Shown here in pieces: positions 1-6,357 of a stretch of DNA of 7,750 nt (its first letter is position 1; each line of letters opens with the position of its first letter). Both the position numbers and the translations under genes were made by a program. The DNA comes from Elusimicrobia bacterium RBG_16_66_12. Lineage in GTDB: Bacteria; Elusimicrobiota; Elusimicrobia; UBA1565; UBA9628. Below the pieces are notes generated by a model, which saw only the letters and a list, made by a program, of their open reading frames with translations, did no database searches and was not told the DNA's origin. Where the stretch lies: NCBI GenBank assembly GCA_001800005.1, contig MGUL01000007.1, positions 4,599 through 12,348 of the forward strand, read 5' to 3'.

Positions 1-116
1 CCGATCTCGCCCGCGATGCGGGCGATGGGGGGGATGCCGTGGATCAGGTGGAGGTCGGAACCGCCGCGAGATGCCACGTCGGCCAGCAGGGTCGTAAGGT
101 CCGCAGTATCAGCCAT
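1..116 (-). CDS. pilT: PilT-family type IV pilus retraction ATPase, N-terminal fragment
   Basis: Only the first 38 codons are in the window; the gene runs off the left edge. The peptide starts MADTADLTTLLADVASRGG and continues into SDLHLIHGIPPIARIAGEI. This is the N-terminal signature of PilT/PilU proteins (a short helix, then a 'SDLHL..G.PP..R..G' strand-turn of the PAS-like domain). PilT is a cytoplasmic hexameric ATPase that drives pilus retraction and twitching motility. The ATG at 114-116 is chosen because an in-frame TAA lies 18 nt upstream (132-134) and no other start codon sits between them. No good Shine-Dalgarno lies directly before this ATG; the only AGGAGG on this strand (155-160) is about 38 nt upstream. 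The Walker and His-box motifs are outside the window, so PilT and PilU, or another secretion ATPase with the same N-domain, cannot be separated. Confidence 0.75.
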   Translation of the reverse strand, partial: MADTADLTTLLADVASRGGSDLHLIHGIPPIARIAGEI

Positions 117-178
117 AAGGCAAGGATAGACTTACGCTGCGGGAAAATCAAGGCCCTCCTTTGCTAGGATATGCGTAT

Positions 179-253
179 TCCGGGCTAGCTCAATGGTGGA
201 GCAGGCCGCTGTTAACGGCAAGGTTTCAGGTTCGAGTCCTGAGCCCGGAGCCA
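179..253 (+). tRNA. tRNA-Asn (anticodon GUU)
   Basis: A full cloverleaf can be drawn. The acceptor stem TCCGGGC (179-185) pairs fully with GCCCGGA (243-249), followed by discriminator G250 and encoded CCA (251-253). The D stem is GCTC/GAGC (188-191/199-202) with GG in the loop. The anticodon arm has loop CTGTTAA (209-215) with GTT at 211-213. The variable loop is 5 nt (221-225). The T arm is TCAGG-TTCGAGT-CCTGA (226-242). The anticodon, G73 and the U1-A72 pair all fit bacterial tRNA-Asn. One oddity is that the outermost anticodon-stem pair (27-43) would be G204 opposite A220, leaving four clean pairs. A TAGGAT at 165-170 is the only -10-like hexamer just upstream and has no convincing -35, so I do not call a promoter. 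The gene is divergent from the pilT-like gene and convergent with the operon to its right. Confidence 0.95.
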
Positions 254-268
254 ATCTGACTCTGAACG

Positions 269-286
269 CGGCCGATCGGGCGGCCG
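269..286. terminator. GC-rich hairpin between the convergent tRNA and operon ends (weak terminator candidate)
   Basis: CGGCCG (269-274) and CGGCCG (281-286), each self-complementary, can form a 6-bp stem with a 6-nt loop on either strand. The hairpin sits in the 46-nt gap between the tRNA 3' end and the stop codon of the SQR-like gene, where both transcription units should end. No U-run follows on either strand, so this is not a classical intrinsic terminator. It may be a chance GC palindrome. Confidence 0.25.
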
Positions 287-299
287 AGAATGTCATGTC

Positions 300-1517
300 T
301 TACAACGAGACTGCAATACCCTTGACCTTGGCTCCCAGGTTGAGGACCGCCCGCAGGGCTGCGCGCTTCGGGCCGAGAGGGGACAGCCACCACTTCTCGA
401 AGAGGACCTTGCCGACATGCCAGAAACGCGAAGGTTCATGCAGACTCACTGCGGGGCCGCCTTCCGCGTAAAAATCCCCGCTCCCGAAGGCGGCGGCGCC
501 GCCTCCCGTCTCGATGGCGCACCAGCCGTTGCCGTCGAATCTCGCCCCAGGCCCGCGGCCCTCGAGGTGAGCCAGGATGTTGGTCGCCACGACCTCGGCC
601 TGGCCATGGGCGAAGACGCCGGCTTTGGGCAGGGCCTTGCCCCCGGCGATGGGAATGCTTGCCACGTCGCCTATAGCGTAGACCCCCTCGTCTCCCGTGG
701 TGAGGGTGCCGCGGTCCACGGGGATCCAGCCCGTCTCGTTGGTCAGGCCGGATTCCCGCACCGCTCTGGGAGCCTGGTGCGCGGGCACCCCGATGAGGAG
801 ATCGCAAGTCTCGCTCTTGCCGTTCTCGAAGACCAGCGTCTTGCCGTCCGGCTCGATCCGCGTCACCTTGTGGTTCGGATAGAATCGCACACCCTTGGCT
901 TCCAGCATGGTCTTGAGGGCTTCCCCGACCTTCGGGCCTGCCGTGGGCATGGGGAAAGACTCGGGGGTGAAGACGGACACCTCCGCGGACTTGCCTCGCC
1001 TGTCCAGGAAGTCCCGGATCAGGAAGGCGGCCTCATAGGGCGCGGCCGGGCACTTGAAGGGGGAAGAGGAGATGAGAACGACGACCTTTCCGCCGGAGAA
1101 GGCCTCCAGTGACTTCTGAATCCCGACACTCCCTTCCAGCGTGTAGAGGCTGAGCGCGGCCTCCTGAAAGCCCGGGACCTTCTCAGGGGCCAGCTCGGCT
1201 CCCAGGCTGATGATCAAATAGTCGAAGCTCATCGGGCCGACGGAGGTCTCCACCTCTCTCTTGGCGGGATCGATCCTCTGAATCTCCGCCTGGACGAGTT
1301 CCACGCCTTTCCCGAGCAGAGTCCCCAAAGGTCTTTGGATGTCTCGAGGAGTTCGTTTTCCCACGATCAGCCATGGGAAGGATAGGGAGAGGTCGAAATC
1401 CCCGTGTTTGTCGACCAGGACGATGCGATGCCGGCCGGACAGACGGCAGGCAAGCGCATTGGCCGCCACCTGACCGCCGATGCCGCCTCCCAGGATGAGA
1501 ATAGTCTTGCGCTCCAT
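300..1517 (-). CDS. Sulfide:quinone reductase-like FAD-dependent oxidoreductase
   Basis: A 405-residue flavoprotein of the SQR/FccB-like branch of the pyridine nucleotide-disulfide reductase superfamily. Visible motifs: the N-terminal FAD Rossmann loop GGGIGG (residues 10-15); a second dinucleotide-fold segment near 144-153; FKCPAAPYEAA (154-164), the SQR-type active-site cysteine motif; YAIGDV (280-285), which contacts FAD; GNGWCAIETGGGAAAF (329-344); and a C-terminal segment after residue 366 (HVGKVLFEKWWL and following helices) typical of membrane-attached SQR proteins. By pattern, Cys156 and Cys333 match the two cysteines essential in SQR (Cys160 and Cys356 of the Acidithiobacillus enzyme), whereas the third (Cys128) seems replaced near Tyr125. 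SQRs oxidise sulfide to polysulfide or sulfur at the membrane and pass electrons to quinone. That activity is plausible but unproven here, and an NADH:quinone-type or other acceptor is possible. The ATG lies 9 nt after the barrel gene's stop, with GGGGG (1523-1527) as Shine-Dalgarno. Last gene of the operon; stop TAA at 300-302. Confidence 0.82.
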   Translation of the reverse strand: MERKTILILGGGIGGQVAANALACRLSGRHRIVLVDKHGDFDLSLSFPWLIVGKRTPRDIQRPLGTLLGKGVELVQAEIQRIDPAKREVETSVGPMSFDYLIISLGAELAPEKVPGFQEAALSLYTLEGSVGIQKSLEAFSGGKVVVLISSSPFKCPAAPYEAAFLIRDFLDRRGKSAEVSVFTPESFPMPTAGPKVGEALKTMLEAKGVRFYPNHKVTRIEPDGKTLVFENGKSETCDLLIGVPAHQAPRAVRESGLTNETGWIPVDRGTLTTGDEGVYAIGDVASIPIAGGKALPKAGVFAHGQAEVVATNILAHLEGRGPGARFDGNGWCAIETGGGAAAFGSGDFYAEGGPAVSLHEPSRFWHVGKVLFEKWWLSPLGPKRAALRAVLNLGAKVKGIAVSL

Positions 1518-1526
1518 ATCGGCCCC

Positions 1527-2801
1527 CTAGAATTCGTACCGCATGGCAAGGTAGAGGTTGTCATTCCTGTTCAGTTGCCCGAGGAAGGTGGTGCTTCGGG
1601 CTCCCCCAAAAATATTGGCTCCCATGGTCGCCGTGAGCTCGTCCGTCATGCGCCAGGCCGCCTCGGGGATAAAGTAGAAGTCCTCATCCGTTGGGCTCCA
1701 AAAGGAGAACAGAGAAAGCTTCCAGGTCTGGTACTTCAAGAGCTGCGTGAGCCTCAACGTCAGCAATTGGCGCAGCCGGTCCTGCTTCGGGAACCCGGCG
1801 GGCAGGCTCGCCTCGTAGCGGTCGTAGCGGTGCATGTATTCGCCGTAGTATTGCAGGCCGGCCGTGAAATCAGTCCACGGGGAGCGCTGATAGCCCGCGA
1901 GGAACCGGGTTTGCGAGTTGGGGATCATGGGGTTGCTTCCCGCGCGATCCTGCCTGGAATCGTAGCAGCCGGCCTCAAGGCTCAAGACTCCGCCCGCGGC
2001 GTTTCCTTGAAGGCTGGCCCCGTAGACGGAGAGTCTCGGGTAGACCATCGTGAGCTTGGAAGGGGCCGTCATGGAGTCCGGCTCCATGGAAGGGGTCCGA
2101 AAGAAACCCCGGTAGGCGTAGAGCGCCGCGTCGAAGCCCAGGATAGAGCGGTAGAGTCTTGCGGCGAGTTCCGTGTTTCCCAGATCATGACGCGGCCTGG
2201 ATTCCGTGCGGTTCGCCACCTGCTGGAAAGGATCGAAGATGAAGAATCGCTGGCTCGTGGGGAGTTGATCCGGCTCGAAAAACGGGATCGCGACAAGGTC
2301 CAGGGAAGCCTGGTCCGAGTAGAAACTGGTCTTGAGGCTGCTCGCCCCGGTCTTCAAGTATTCCATGGGGCGGCCGGAGAAGAGCGCGACGTAGTTCTTG
2401 GGGAAGAGATCGTTGATGAAGAGAAGATCGCCGACGCCCCAGGTGTGGATCTGCCGCCCCGCCCTGAGATCCCAGGGGCCCTCGGCGTAGCTCAGGTACG
2501 CCTCGCGCATATCCATGTCCGACCGGCCGTCCGCCTCGTCGCGGAAGAAATCCGCCTTGACGAAGTATCCCGCCCCGCCTTTGGGGGCGGCCCCTGAGAG
2601 CTGGAGTTGGAGCCTCTCCTCGCCCAAGAGGAAGTCCCCCGACGGCGGCTTGCCCTGCCCTGTCGCGCCCAGCCGGGAGGCATAGTTGACCTGCACGGAG
2701 CCATGCCATTCCAGGCCGCCGAGCCCCGAGGCCAGGTCGCCGGCCCAGGCCGAGCGGCACGGGGCCAGGAATAAAACGACCAGAATCCAGGCGCGTTCCA
2801 T
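1527..2801 (-). CDS. DUF1302-like outer-membrane beta-barrel protein
   Basis: A 424-residue protein with a signal peptide (basic/hydrophobic residues 1-14, likely cleavage after Ser-Ala-Trp-Ala at 17-20). The mature part shows the alternating strands of an outer-membrane barrel and ends in aromatic YLAMRYEF with a terminal Phe, the usual BAM recognition signal. The stretch REAYLSYAEGPWDLRAGRQ (99-117) followed by HTWGVGDLLFINDLFPKN (119-136), and SPTDEDFYFIPEAAW (369-383) then NIFGG (396-400), resemble DUF1302-type barrels, which recur next to LolA-like and MMPL/RND genes. Cys15 is preceded by Leu-Ala-Pro, a poor lipobox, so a lipoprotein is unlikely. The likely role is the outer-membrane component of an export or import path with the two upstream genes; no substrate can be read from the sequence. 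The ATG follows the previous stop by 3 nt (TAG GCG ATG) with no strong Shine-Dalgarno, which suggests translational coupling. Confidence 0.8.
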   Translation of the reverse strand: MERAWILVVLFLAPCRSAWAGDLASGLGGLEWHGSVQVNYASRLGATGQGKPPSGDFLLGEERLQLQLSGAAPKGGAGYFVKADFFRDEADGRSDMDMREAYLSYAEGPWDLRAGRQIHTWGVGDLLFINDLFPKNYVALFSGRPMEYLKTGASSLKTSFYSDQASLDLVAIPFFEPDQLPTSQRFFIFDPFQQVANRTESRPRHDLGNTELAARLYRSILGFDAALYAYRGFFRTPSMEPDSMTAPSKLTMVYPRLSVYGASLQGNAAGGVLSLEAGCYDSRQDRAGSNPMIPNSQTRFLAGYQRSPWTDFTAGLQYYGEYMHRYDRYEASLPAGFPKQDRLRQLLTLRLTQLLKYQTWKLSLFSFWSPTDEDFYFIPEAAWRMTDELTATMGANIFGGARSTTFLGQLNRNDNLYLAMRYEF

Positions 2802-2804
2802 CGC

Positions 2805-3611
2805 CTATTTGATCCAGCTCCCGGGCGGGTTCCTCAGCGCCCGCTCGCTGAATTCCTCCGGTTTGAGCGCAAGGCGGTACTTGGCCTCGCTGAACTCCAC
2901 TACGGTCTGGTGGCCCGTCTTGAGGTTTTTCATGGTGCGCTTCAAGATGGTCGGCACGCCGTCGATCTCTTTGATCTCTCCCGCGGAGAACTCTTTGAAA
3001 AGCTGGTCCTGCACGTCATAGTACTCTTCCTTGAGGGGAAGCGACGTCGCCTTGTCGATCCATGAGACTTTTCTCTTGTAGGAGGCAGCTCCCCTGGGTA
3101 CGCTCTCGATCACGTAGCAGGGCTTGCCGCCGTGCTCCTCCTCGCGGCTGAGCTTGTGCTCGTCGGCCTCCACGTCCCTGCCCGAGACGTCCTCATAGGT
3201 GAAATCGGAACCGACGAAGCTCGATTGCGAGTCCTTCGCCGCGATGCGCTGGACGAGGTTCAAGGCCGGGATGAAGAGCCAGCGGTCGCTCTCTCTGGCG
3301 GGATACTTGTAGACGAGGAAGGCCATGCGGCGGACGTCCCCAGGGGCATGGAAGTACATGAAGTATCTTTGGTCCCCGCCTGGAGGCATGTTGATGCGCA
3401 GCATCGTCAACTCCCGAAGGCGCTCGCTTCCCGAGGCTCCCGTGAGCGTCATCTTGATCCGGGCCCTGAAGCTGTCGCCCTGATAGAAGAAGGCCCGGTG
3501 CATCTTTCGGACGATTCCGGCGGGATCCGCCGTTTGGGCAGAGGATGGCGCAATCGCGGTCAGCACCAGCGCCGCCGCGGCGACGGTCGTCTGGAATATG
3601 AGTTTGGTCAT
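2805..3611 (-). CDS. LolA-like outer membrane lipoprotein-sorting protein
   Basis: A 268-residue secreted protein. The signal peptide is MTKLIFQTTVAAAALVLTAI then APSSAQ, with cleavage expected around residue 26. The mature part fits the LolA-like half-barrel family (annotated as outer membrane lipoprotein-sorting protein, Pfam LolA_like): APGDVRRMAFLVYKYP (89-104), SDRWLFIPALNLVQRIAAKD (108-127), SSFVGSDFTYEDVSGRD (130-146), WIDKATSLPLKEEYYD (184-199), and an FSERALRNPP motif near the end (254-263). Such proteins are thought to bind a hydrophobic ligand in the periplasm and usually sit beside an MMPL-type transporter, as here. The start is set by the ATGA overlap: ATG at 3609-3611 shares bases with the TGA of the upstream gene. 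It is supported by GAGGAGA (3619-3625) about 8 nt upstream and by the signal peptide beginning exactly there. The frame stays open 73 codons further upstream (to 3830), but that part has no signal peptide and lies inside the transporter gene, so it is not coding. Confidence 0.88.
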   Translation of the reverse strand: MTKLIFQTTVAAAALVLTAIAPSSAQTADPAGIVRKMHRAFFYQGDSFRARIKMTLTGASGSERLRELTMLRINMPPGGDQRYFMYFHAPGDVRRMAFLVYKYPARESDRWLFIPALNLVQRIAAKDSQSSFVGSDFTYEDVSGRDVEADEHKLSREEEHGGKPCYVIESVPRGAASYKRKVSWIDKATSLPLKEEYYDVQDQLFKEFSAGEIKEIDGVPTILKRTMKNLKTGHQTVVEFSEAKYRLALKPEEFSERALRNPPGSWIK

Positions 3612-5944
3612 TTTTGGTTCTCCTCGGCGGCAAACAGCCATTTCCTCAAAAGCACGATCAGGGCGGGTATGTAGACGAAGCAAAGAATCGCGCTCAAAAG
3701 CATCATGCTCACGATAAAAGCGCCCACGGTGACGTACGGGGTGAGCGGCGCGAAAAGCATCACGGAGAAGGCGGCGGCGAAAAGAACGGCGTTGCGCAGG
3801 ATGCCCTTGCCCGGGCGCGCTGCGGTCCATACAAGGGCTTCCTCTATGGACTCCGGGCCGGGCGCAGCCCGGCCTTCCTCAATCCGTTGTCGGAACCTGT
3901 TGATGAAATGGATGGAGAAGTCCACCGCCATTCCCAGGGAGAGACAGGAGAGCACCGAGATGGGCATGTCGAAGTCCTTGCCCATGAATCCCACGGCGCC
4001 ATAGATCAGAATGACGGTGAAAAGAAGCGGGACGTAGCCCACCACGGCCCACCTGGGCGACCGGAAATTGACGGCCAGGATGACGAAGATGACGACCAGG
4101 GCCAATAGGAAGCCCTTGATCATATCCCACAGCACTTCATCGTTCCAGACCATGTTGAAGTAGGCGATGCCGGCGGGCGTGATCTCCAGGGCTAGTGGAT
4201 TTTCCCGCTGATACGCTTTGGCGGTCTCGATGACTCCCCTCATGGCTTTGGCGTCCCAGGTCTTGAGCTGCACCCACACATTGGCCTTCTGGAAGGAGGG
4301 GTCCACGACGTTGTCGAGGTCCGAGGGCTTGGCGGACATGGAGAAGAGGAACAGGTACTGCCCAACCATCTCTTTGGATTCCGGGATCCTGTCATAGGCC
4401 CGGTCGTCCTTGTGCAGGACGCGGTTGATCCGCTTGACGTAGTCCACGACCGAGGTCGTCTTGCCGACGTCAGGAAGGCTTTCCAGGCGGCGCTGGAGTC
4501 CCTCGATGTGTCGGAGCGCCTGGGGCGTCTTGATGAACTCAGCCTCGCCCTCTTTAGAACCGACGACCAAATATCCGAGGGAGGTCCCGCCCAGCGCCTT
4601 GTTCATGACGCGGTCGGCCGTGCGGACCTCACTGGACTTCTTGAACCACTCCACCATGTTGTTGTTGACCGTGATGCGGGTCGTGCCTGCGACCGCCACG
4701 GCAAAAAACACAAGACCCGTCAGGACCACGATCCAGGGCCTGTGCGCCCCCAGGCCCGCGAGGCGTCCAAGAAATAACGAGGTGTGGCTGGTCTTGATTT
4801 CTTCTCCTTGAGAAGCCTTCTCGACCGATTCCGCCGTGACGAAGGTGAACATCGCGGGGACGAAAGTGAAGCTCAATATCCTCAGGATGACGGTCCCGAA
4901 GGCCACGAGGCCTCCGAAGACCTTGACCGGGATGATGTTCATGAACAGGAGCACCGAAAATCCCGCCGCCGTGGCCAACGCCGTGTAGCGCACGGGCCGC
5001 CCCACCGCCTGCATGGTCTTAAGGATGGCGGCCTTCTTGTCACGTTCCTCTTTGTAGCGGAAGTAGAACTCGTTGAAGATATGGATGCTGTCCGTGGCGA
5101 TGGCCATCAAGAAGACCGGGGCCATGGAACTCATGACGTGGATGGGCAGTCCCAGTCCGATCAACAACCCCATGCTCCATATGATGGCGATCATGGCGTC
5201 CATCATCAGCGCGACGGAGAGGAAGAGATCGCCGAACATCAGGTAGCGGACCATGAACATGACCAGGCCGGCCATGGGCGCGAAGATCGCCATCAACTTG
5301 AACATCTCCGCGCCGAAAGTATCTCGTGCCACGGGATCGCCGGCGACGTAGTAGTTCTCCAGGCCGTCTTGTTGCCCGACGAGTCCCCGAATCTTGTCGG
5401 CGATCTCCTTGCCGTTGGCTCCCTTCTCCAGGGGGACGTAGATCGCCGCCGTCTTCCCATCCTGCGAGATGATGCGGCCGACGAACATATGGTTCTCAAA
5501 AAGCTGTTTGCGCAGCCTATCCAACTCGCGGGGGCTTTCGGGCACATCGGCCATCAGGGGGCTCACCTGGAGCGTCCCCTTCTCGACCGTGATGTTGTCT
5601 ATCGTCGTGAATCCAGCCACGTCCCTGGCGGCCACGCCCGGGATCTTAAGGATCTCAGCGGTGATCGTCTTGATCTTTCCCAGCGTCCCCTGATTAAGGA
5701 TGCCGGACTCGTTGGCGATTCCGACGACGATCATGTCCTCATAAAGGTCGAATGTCCGCTCCACGGCATCATTCGAGACCCGGACCTCCGAGGTGGGGGG
5801 AAGCATGTTCTTGGGGTTGGTGTCCGTGCGGGCCTTGGGGAACTGGGTCAAGAATCCCAGGGTGATGAAAGCCGTTATGAACACGACCCATCGGGGATGA
5901 TCGACGGAAAGCTCGACCAGGGAGAAGTTTCGCAGCCTATTCAT
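3608..5944 (-). CDS. MMPL/RND-superfamily transporter, probable exporter of a hydrophobic substrate
   Basis: A 778-residue inner-membrane protein with the duplicated RND layout, shorter than the ~1,000-residue tripartite drug and metal pumps and typical of MMPL/HpnN-like exporters. TM1 lies near 18-34, then a periplasmic domain (35-213), TM2-TM6 (about 214-370), a cytoplasmic linker, TM7 (403-421), a second periplasmic domain (422-608) and TM8-TM12 (610-765). The TM4 segment MAIATDSIHIFNEF (280-293) and TM10 segment GMAVDFSIHFINRF (671-684) each carry the conserved charged relay, with Asp285 and Asp675 as likely proton-coupling residues. Known relatives move lipids and other hydrophobic molecules (HpnN hopanoids, MmpL3 mycolates). 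No membrane-fusion protein is nearby; a LolA-like protein and a barrel follow instead. The start ATG overlaps the arsR end by 8 nt and has GAGGA (5952-5956) with 7-nt spacing. The substrate is unknown; a lipid or other apolar cargo is inference from the family. Confidence 0.9.
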   Translation of the reverse strand: MNRLRNFSLVELSVDHPRWVVFITAFITLGFLTQFPKARTDTNPKNMLPPTSEVRVSNDAVERTFDLYEDMIVVGIANESGILNQGTLGKIKTITAEILKIPGVAARDVAGFTTIDNITVEKGTLQVSPLMADVPESPRELDRLRKQLFENHMFVGRIISQDGKTAAIYVPLEKGANGKEIADKIRGLVGQQDGLENYYVAGDPVARDTFGAEMFKLMAIFAPMAGLVMFMVRYLMFGDLFLSVALMMDAMIAIIWSMGLLIGLGLPIHVMSSMAPVFLMAIATDSIHIFNEFYFRYKEERDKKAAILKTMQAVGRPVRYTALATAAGFSVLLFMNIIPVKVFGGLVAFGTVILRILSFTFVPAMFTFVTAESVEKASQGEEIKTSHTSLFLGRLAGLGAHRPWIVVLTGLVFFAVAVAGTTRITVNNNMVEWFKKSSEVRTADRVMNKALGGTSLGYLVVGSKEGEAEFIKTPQALRHIEGLQRRLESLPDVGKTTSVVDYVKRINRVLHKDDRAYDRIPESKEMVGQYLFLFSMSAKPSDLDNVVDPSFQKANVWVQLKTWDAKAMRGVIETAKAYQRENPLALEITPAGIAYFNMVWNDEVLWDMIKGFLLALVVIFVILAVNFRSPRWAVVGYVPLLFTVILIYGAVGFMGKDFDMPISVLSCLSLGMAVDFSIHFINRFRQRIEEGRAAPGPESIEEALVWTAARPGKGILRNAVLFAAAFSVMLFAPLTPYVTVGAFIVSMMLLSAILCFVYIPALIVLLRKWLFAAEENQK

Positions 5945-6287
5945 GGGATTTTCCTCGAATCAGAGCCGCCGCGTCTCCCTGCTCCTGCAGGCGCTCGAGG
6001 AGCACCTGCCGCAGGAGATCGTACGCCTTGAGCATCTTGGGGAATGACAGCCGGTAGTAGATGCGCCGCCCCTCGCGTCGCGACGTCAGTATCCCCTTGT
6101 CCCGAAGAACGGTCAGCTGCTGGGAAACGTTGGCCTTGGGGATTCCCATCTCCTTCGTCAGGTCGCCGGCGGTTTTTTCGCCCTCGCGAAGCAGGCCGAT
6201 GATCTCGAGGCGCTTGGCGTTGGAAAGCACGGAGCAAACCTGCGCATGCATCTCGTAGATCAGCCTCTGGGTCCGCTGTCTTGCCAC
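5937..6287 (-). CDS. ArsR/SmtB-family winged-helix transcriptional regulator
   Basis: A small DNA-binding repressor, 116 residues from the GTG proposed here. Motifs: SVLSNAKRLEIIGLLREGEK (dimer helix and start of the wHTH), AGDLTKEMGIPKANVSQQLT then VLRDKGIL (recognition helix) and SRREGRRIYYRL (beta wing). These are the standard ArsR order. Only one cysteine is present, just before SVLSN. The ELCVCDL metal-binding box is absent, and the position where BigR/SqrR-type sulfur sensors carry a cysteine (after RLMIL) is Gly here, so the inducer is not apparent. Start choice: the frame can be extended to TTG at 6323, but the promoter upstream predicts transcription beginning near 6321. GTG at 6285-6287 has GGAGG (6292-6296) 4 nt upstream. 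ATG at 6249-6251 is a shorter alternative with no good Shine-Dalgarno. The stop overlaps the transporter start by 8 nt. Its first-gene position and the dyads at the promoter suggest autoregulation of the operon. Confidence 0.9.
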   Translation of the reverse strand: MARQRTQRLIYEMHAQVCSVLSNAKRLEIIGLLREGEKTAGDLTKEMGIPKANVSQQLTVLRDKGILTSRREGRRIYYRLSFPKMLKAYDLLRQVLLERLQEQGDAAALIRGKSHE

Positions 6288-6291
6288 GGCG

Positions 6292-6296
6292 CCTCC
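6292..6296 (-). promoter_or_regulatory. Shine-Dalgarno GGAGG that decides the arsR start
   Basis: On the minus strand GGAGG is followed by CGCC and then GTG (6285-6287). It is the only strong ribosome-binding sequence between the predicted transcription start and the conserved part of ArsR. The 4-nt spacing is slightly short. Confidence 0.55.
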
Positions 6297-6299
6297 GAC

Positions 6300-6324
6300 C
6301 AATATTGTTGCGATATTGCGCAAC
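6300..6324 (-). promoter_or_regulatory. Overlapping inverted repeats, probable ArsR operator
   Basis: Two dyads interlock. GTTGCG (6307-6312) and CGCAAC (6319-6324) are perfect 6-bp arms around ATATTG. CAATAT (6300-6305) and ATATTG (6313-6318) are perfect 6-bp arms around a 7-nt spacer. They begin 4 nt after the -10 hexamer and cover the expected transcription start. ArsR-family repressors bind dyads that overlap promoters of their own operons, so this is the natural operator for the regulator encoded immediately downstream. Which of the two dyads is the true site cannot be told. Confidence 0.6.
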
Positions 6325-6327
6325 TGT

Positions 6328-6357
6328 ATAATAGACGTATCGAGATCGCCCTGTCAA
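6328..6357 (-). promoter_or_regulatory. Sigma-70-type promoter of the arsR operon
   Basis: On the minus strand a perfect -35 TTGACA (6352-6357) and a 5-of-6 -10 TATTAT (6328-6333) are separated by 18 nt. Transcription should start near 6320-6322. The -35 hexamer overlaps the TGA stop (6354-6356) of the upstream metal-pump gene, so the promoter fills the whole gap between the two genes. No terminator separates them, so some read-through from the pump gene is possible. Confidence 0.75.

Noticed and set aside
149..160. AGGAGG on the minus strand followed by TTG, as a possible short leader ORF before the pilT-like gene
   Set aside because: The TTG is only 3 nt from the Shine-Dalgarno and in a different frame from pilT. 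It gives a short peptide with no support.
1404..2597. Long open frame (397 codons) on the plus strand across the barrel and SQR-like genes
   Set aside because: It spans two well-supported minus-strand genes, is Arg/Gly/Glu-rich without motifs, and is a GC-driven shadow.
2755..2760. Possible lipobox (Leu-Ala-Pro-Cys) in the barrel signal peptide
   Set aside because: Pro before Cys is not accepted in typical lipoboxes, and a good type I cleavage site (Ser-Ala-Trp-Ala) follows directly. The protein also ends like a barrel.
3612..3830. N-terminal extension of the LolA-like protein by 73 residues
   Set aside because: The signal peptide begins at the internal ATG (3611) with a good Shine-Dalgarno. 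The extension lies within the transporter gene in another frame and has no recognisable content.
4784..6031. Long open frame (415 codons) on the plus strand opposite the transporter gene
   Set aside because: Its translation is rich in His, Asp, Glu, Gly and Arg with no domain or signal, as expected of the complement of a GC-rich membrane-protein gene. The minus-strand frame has full family motifs and a Shine-Dalgarno.
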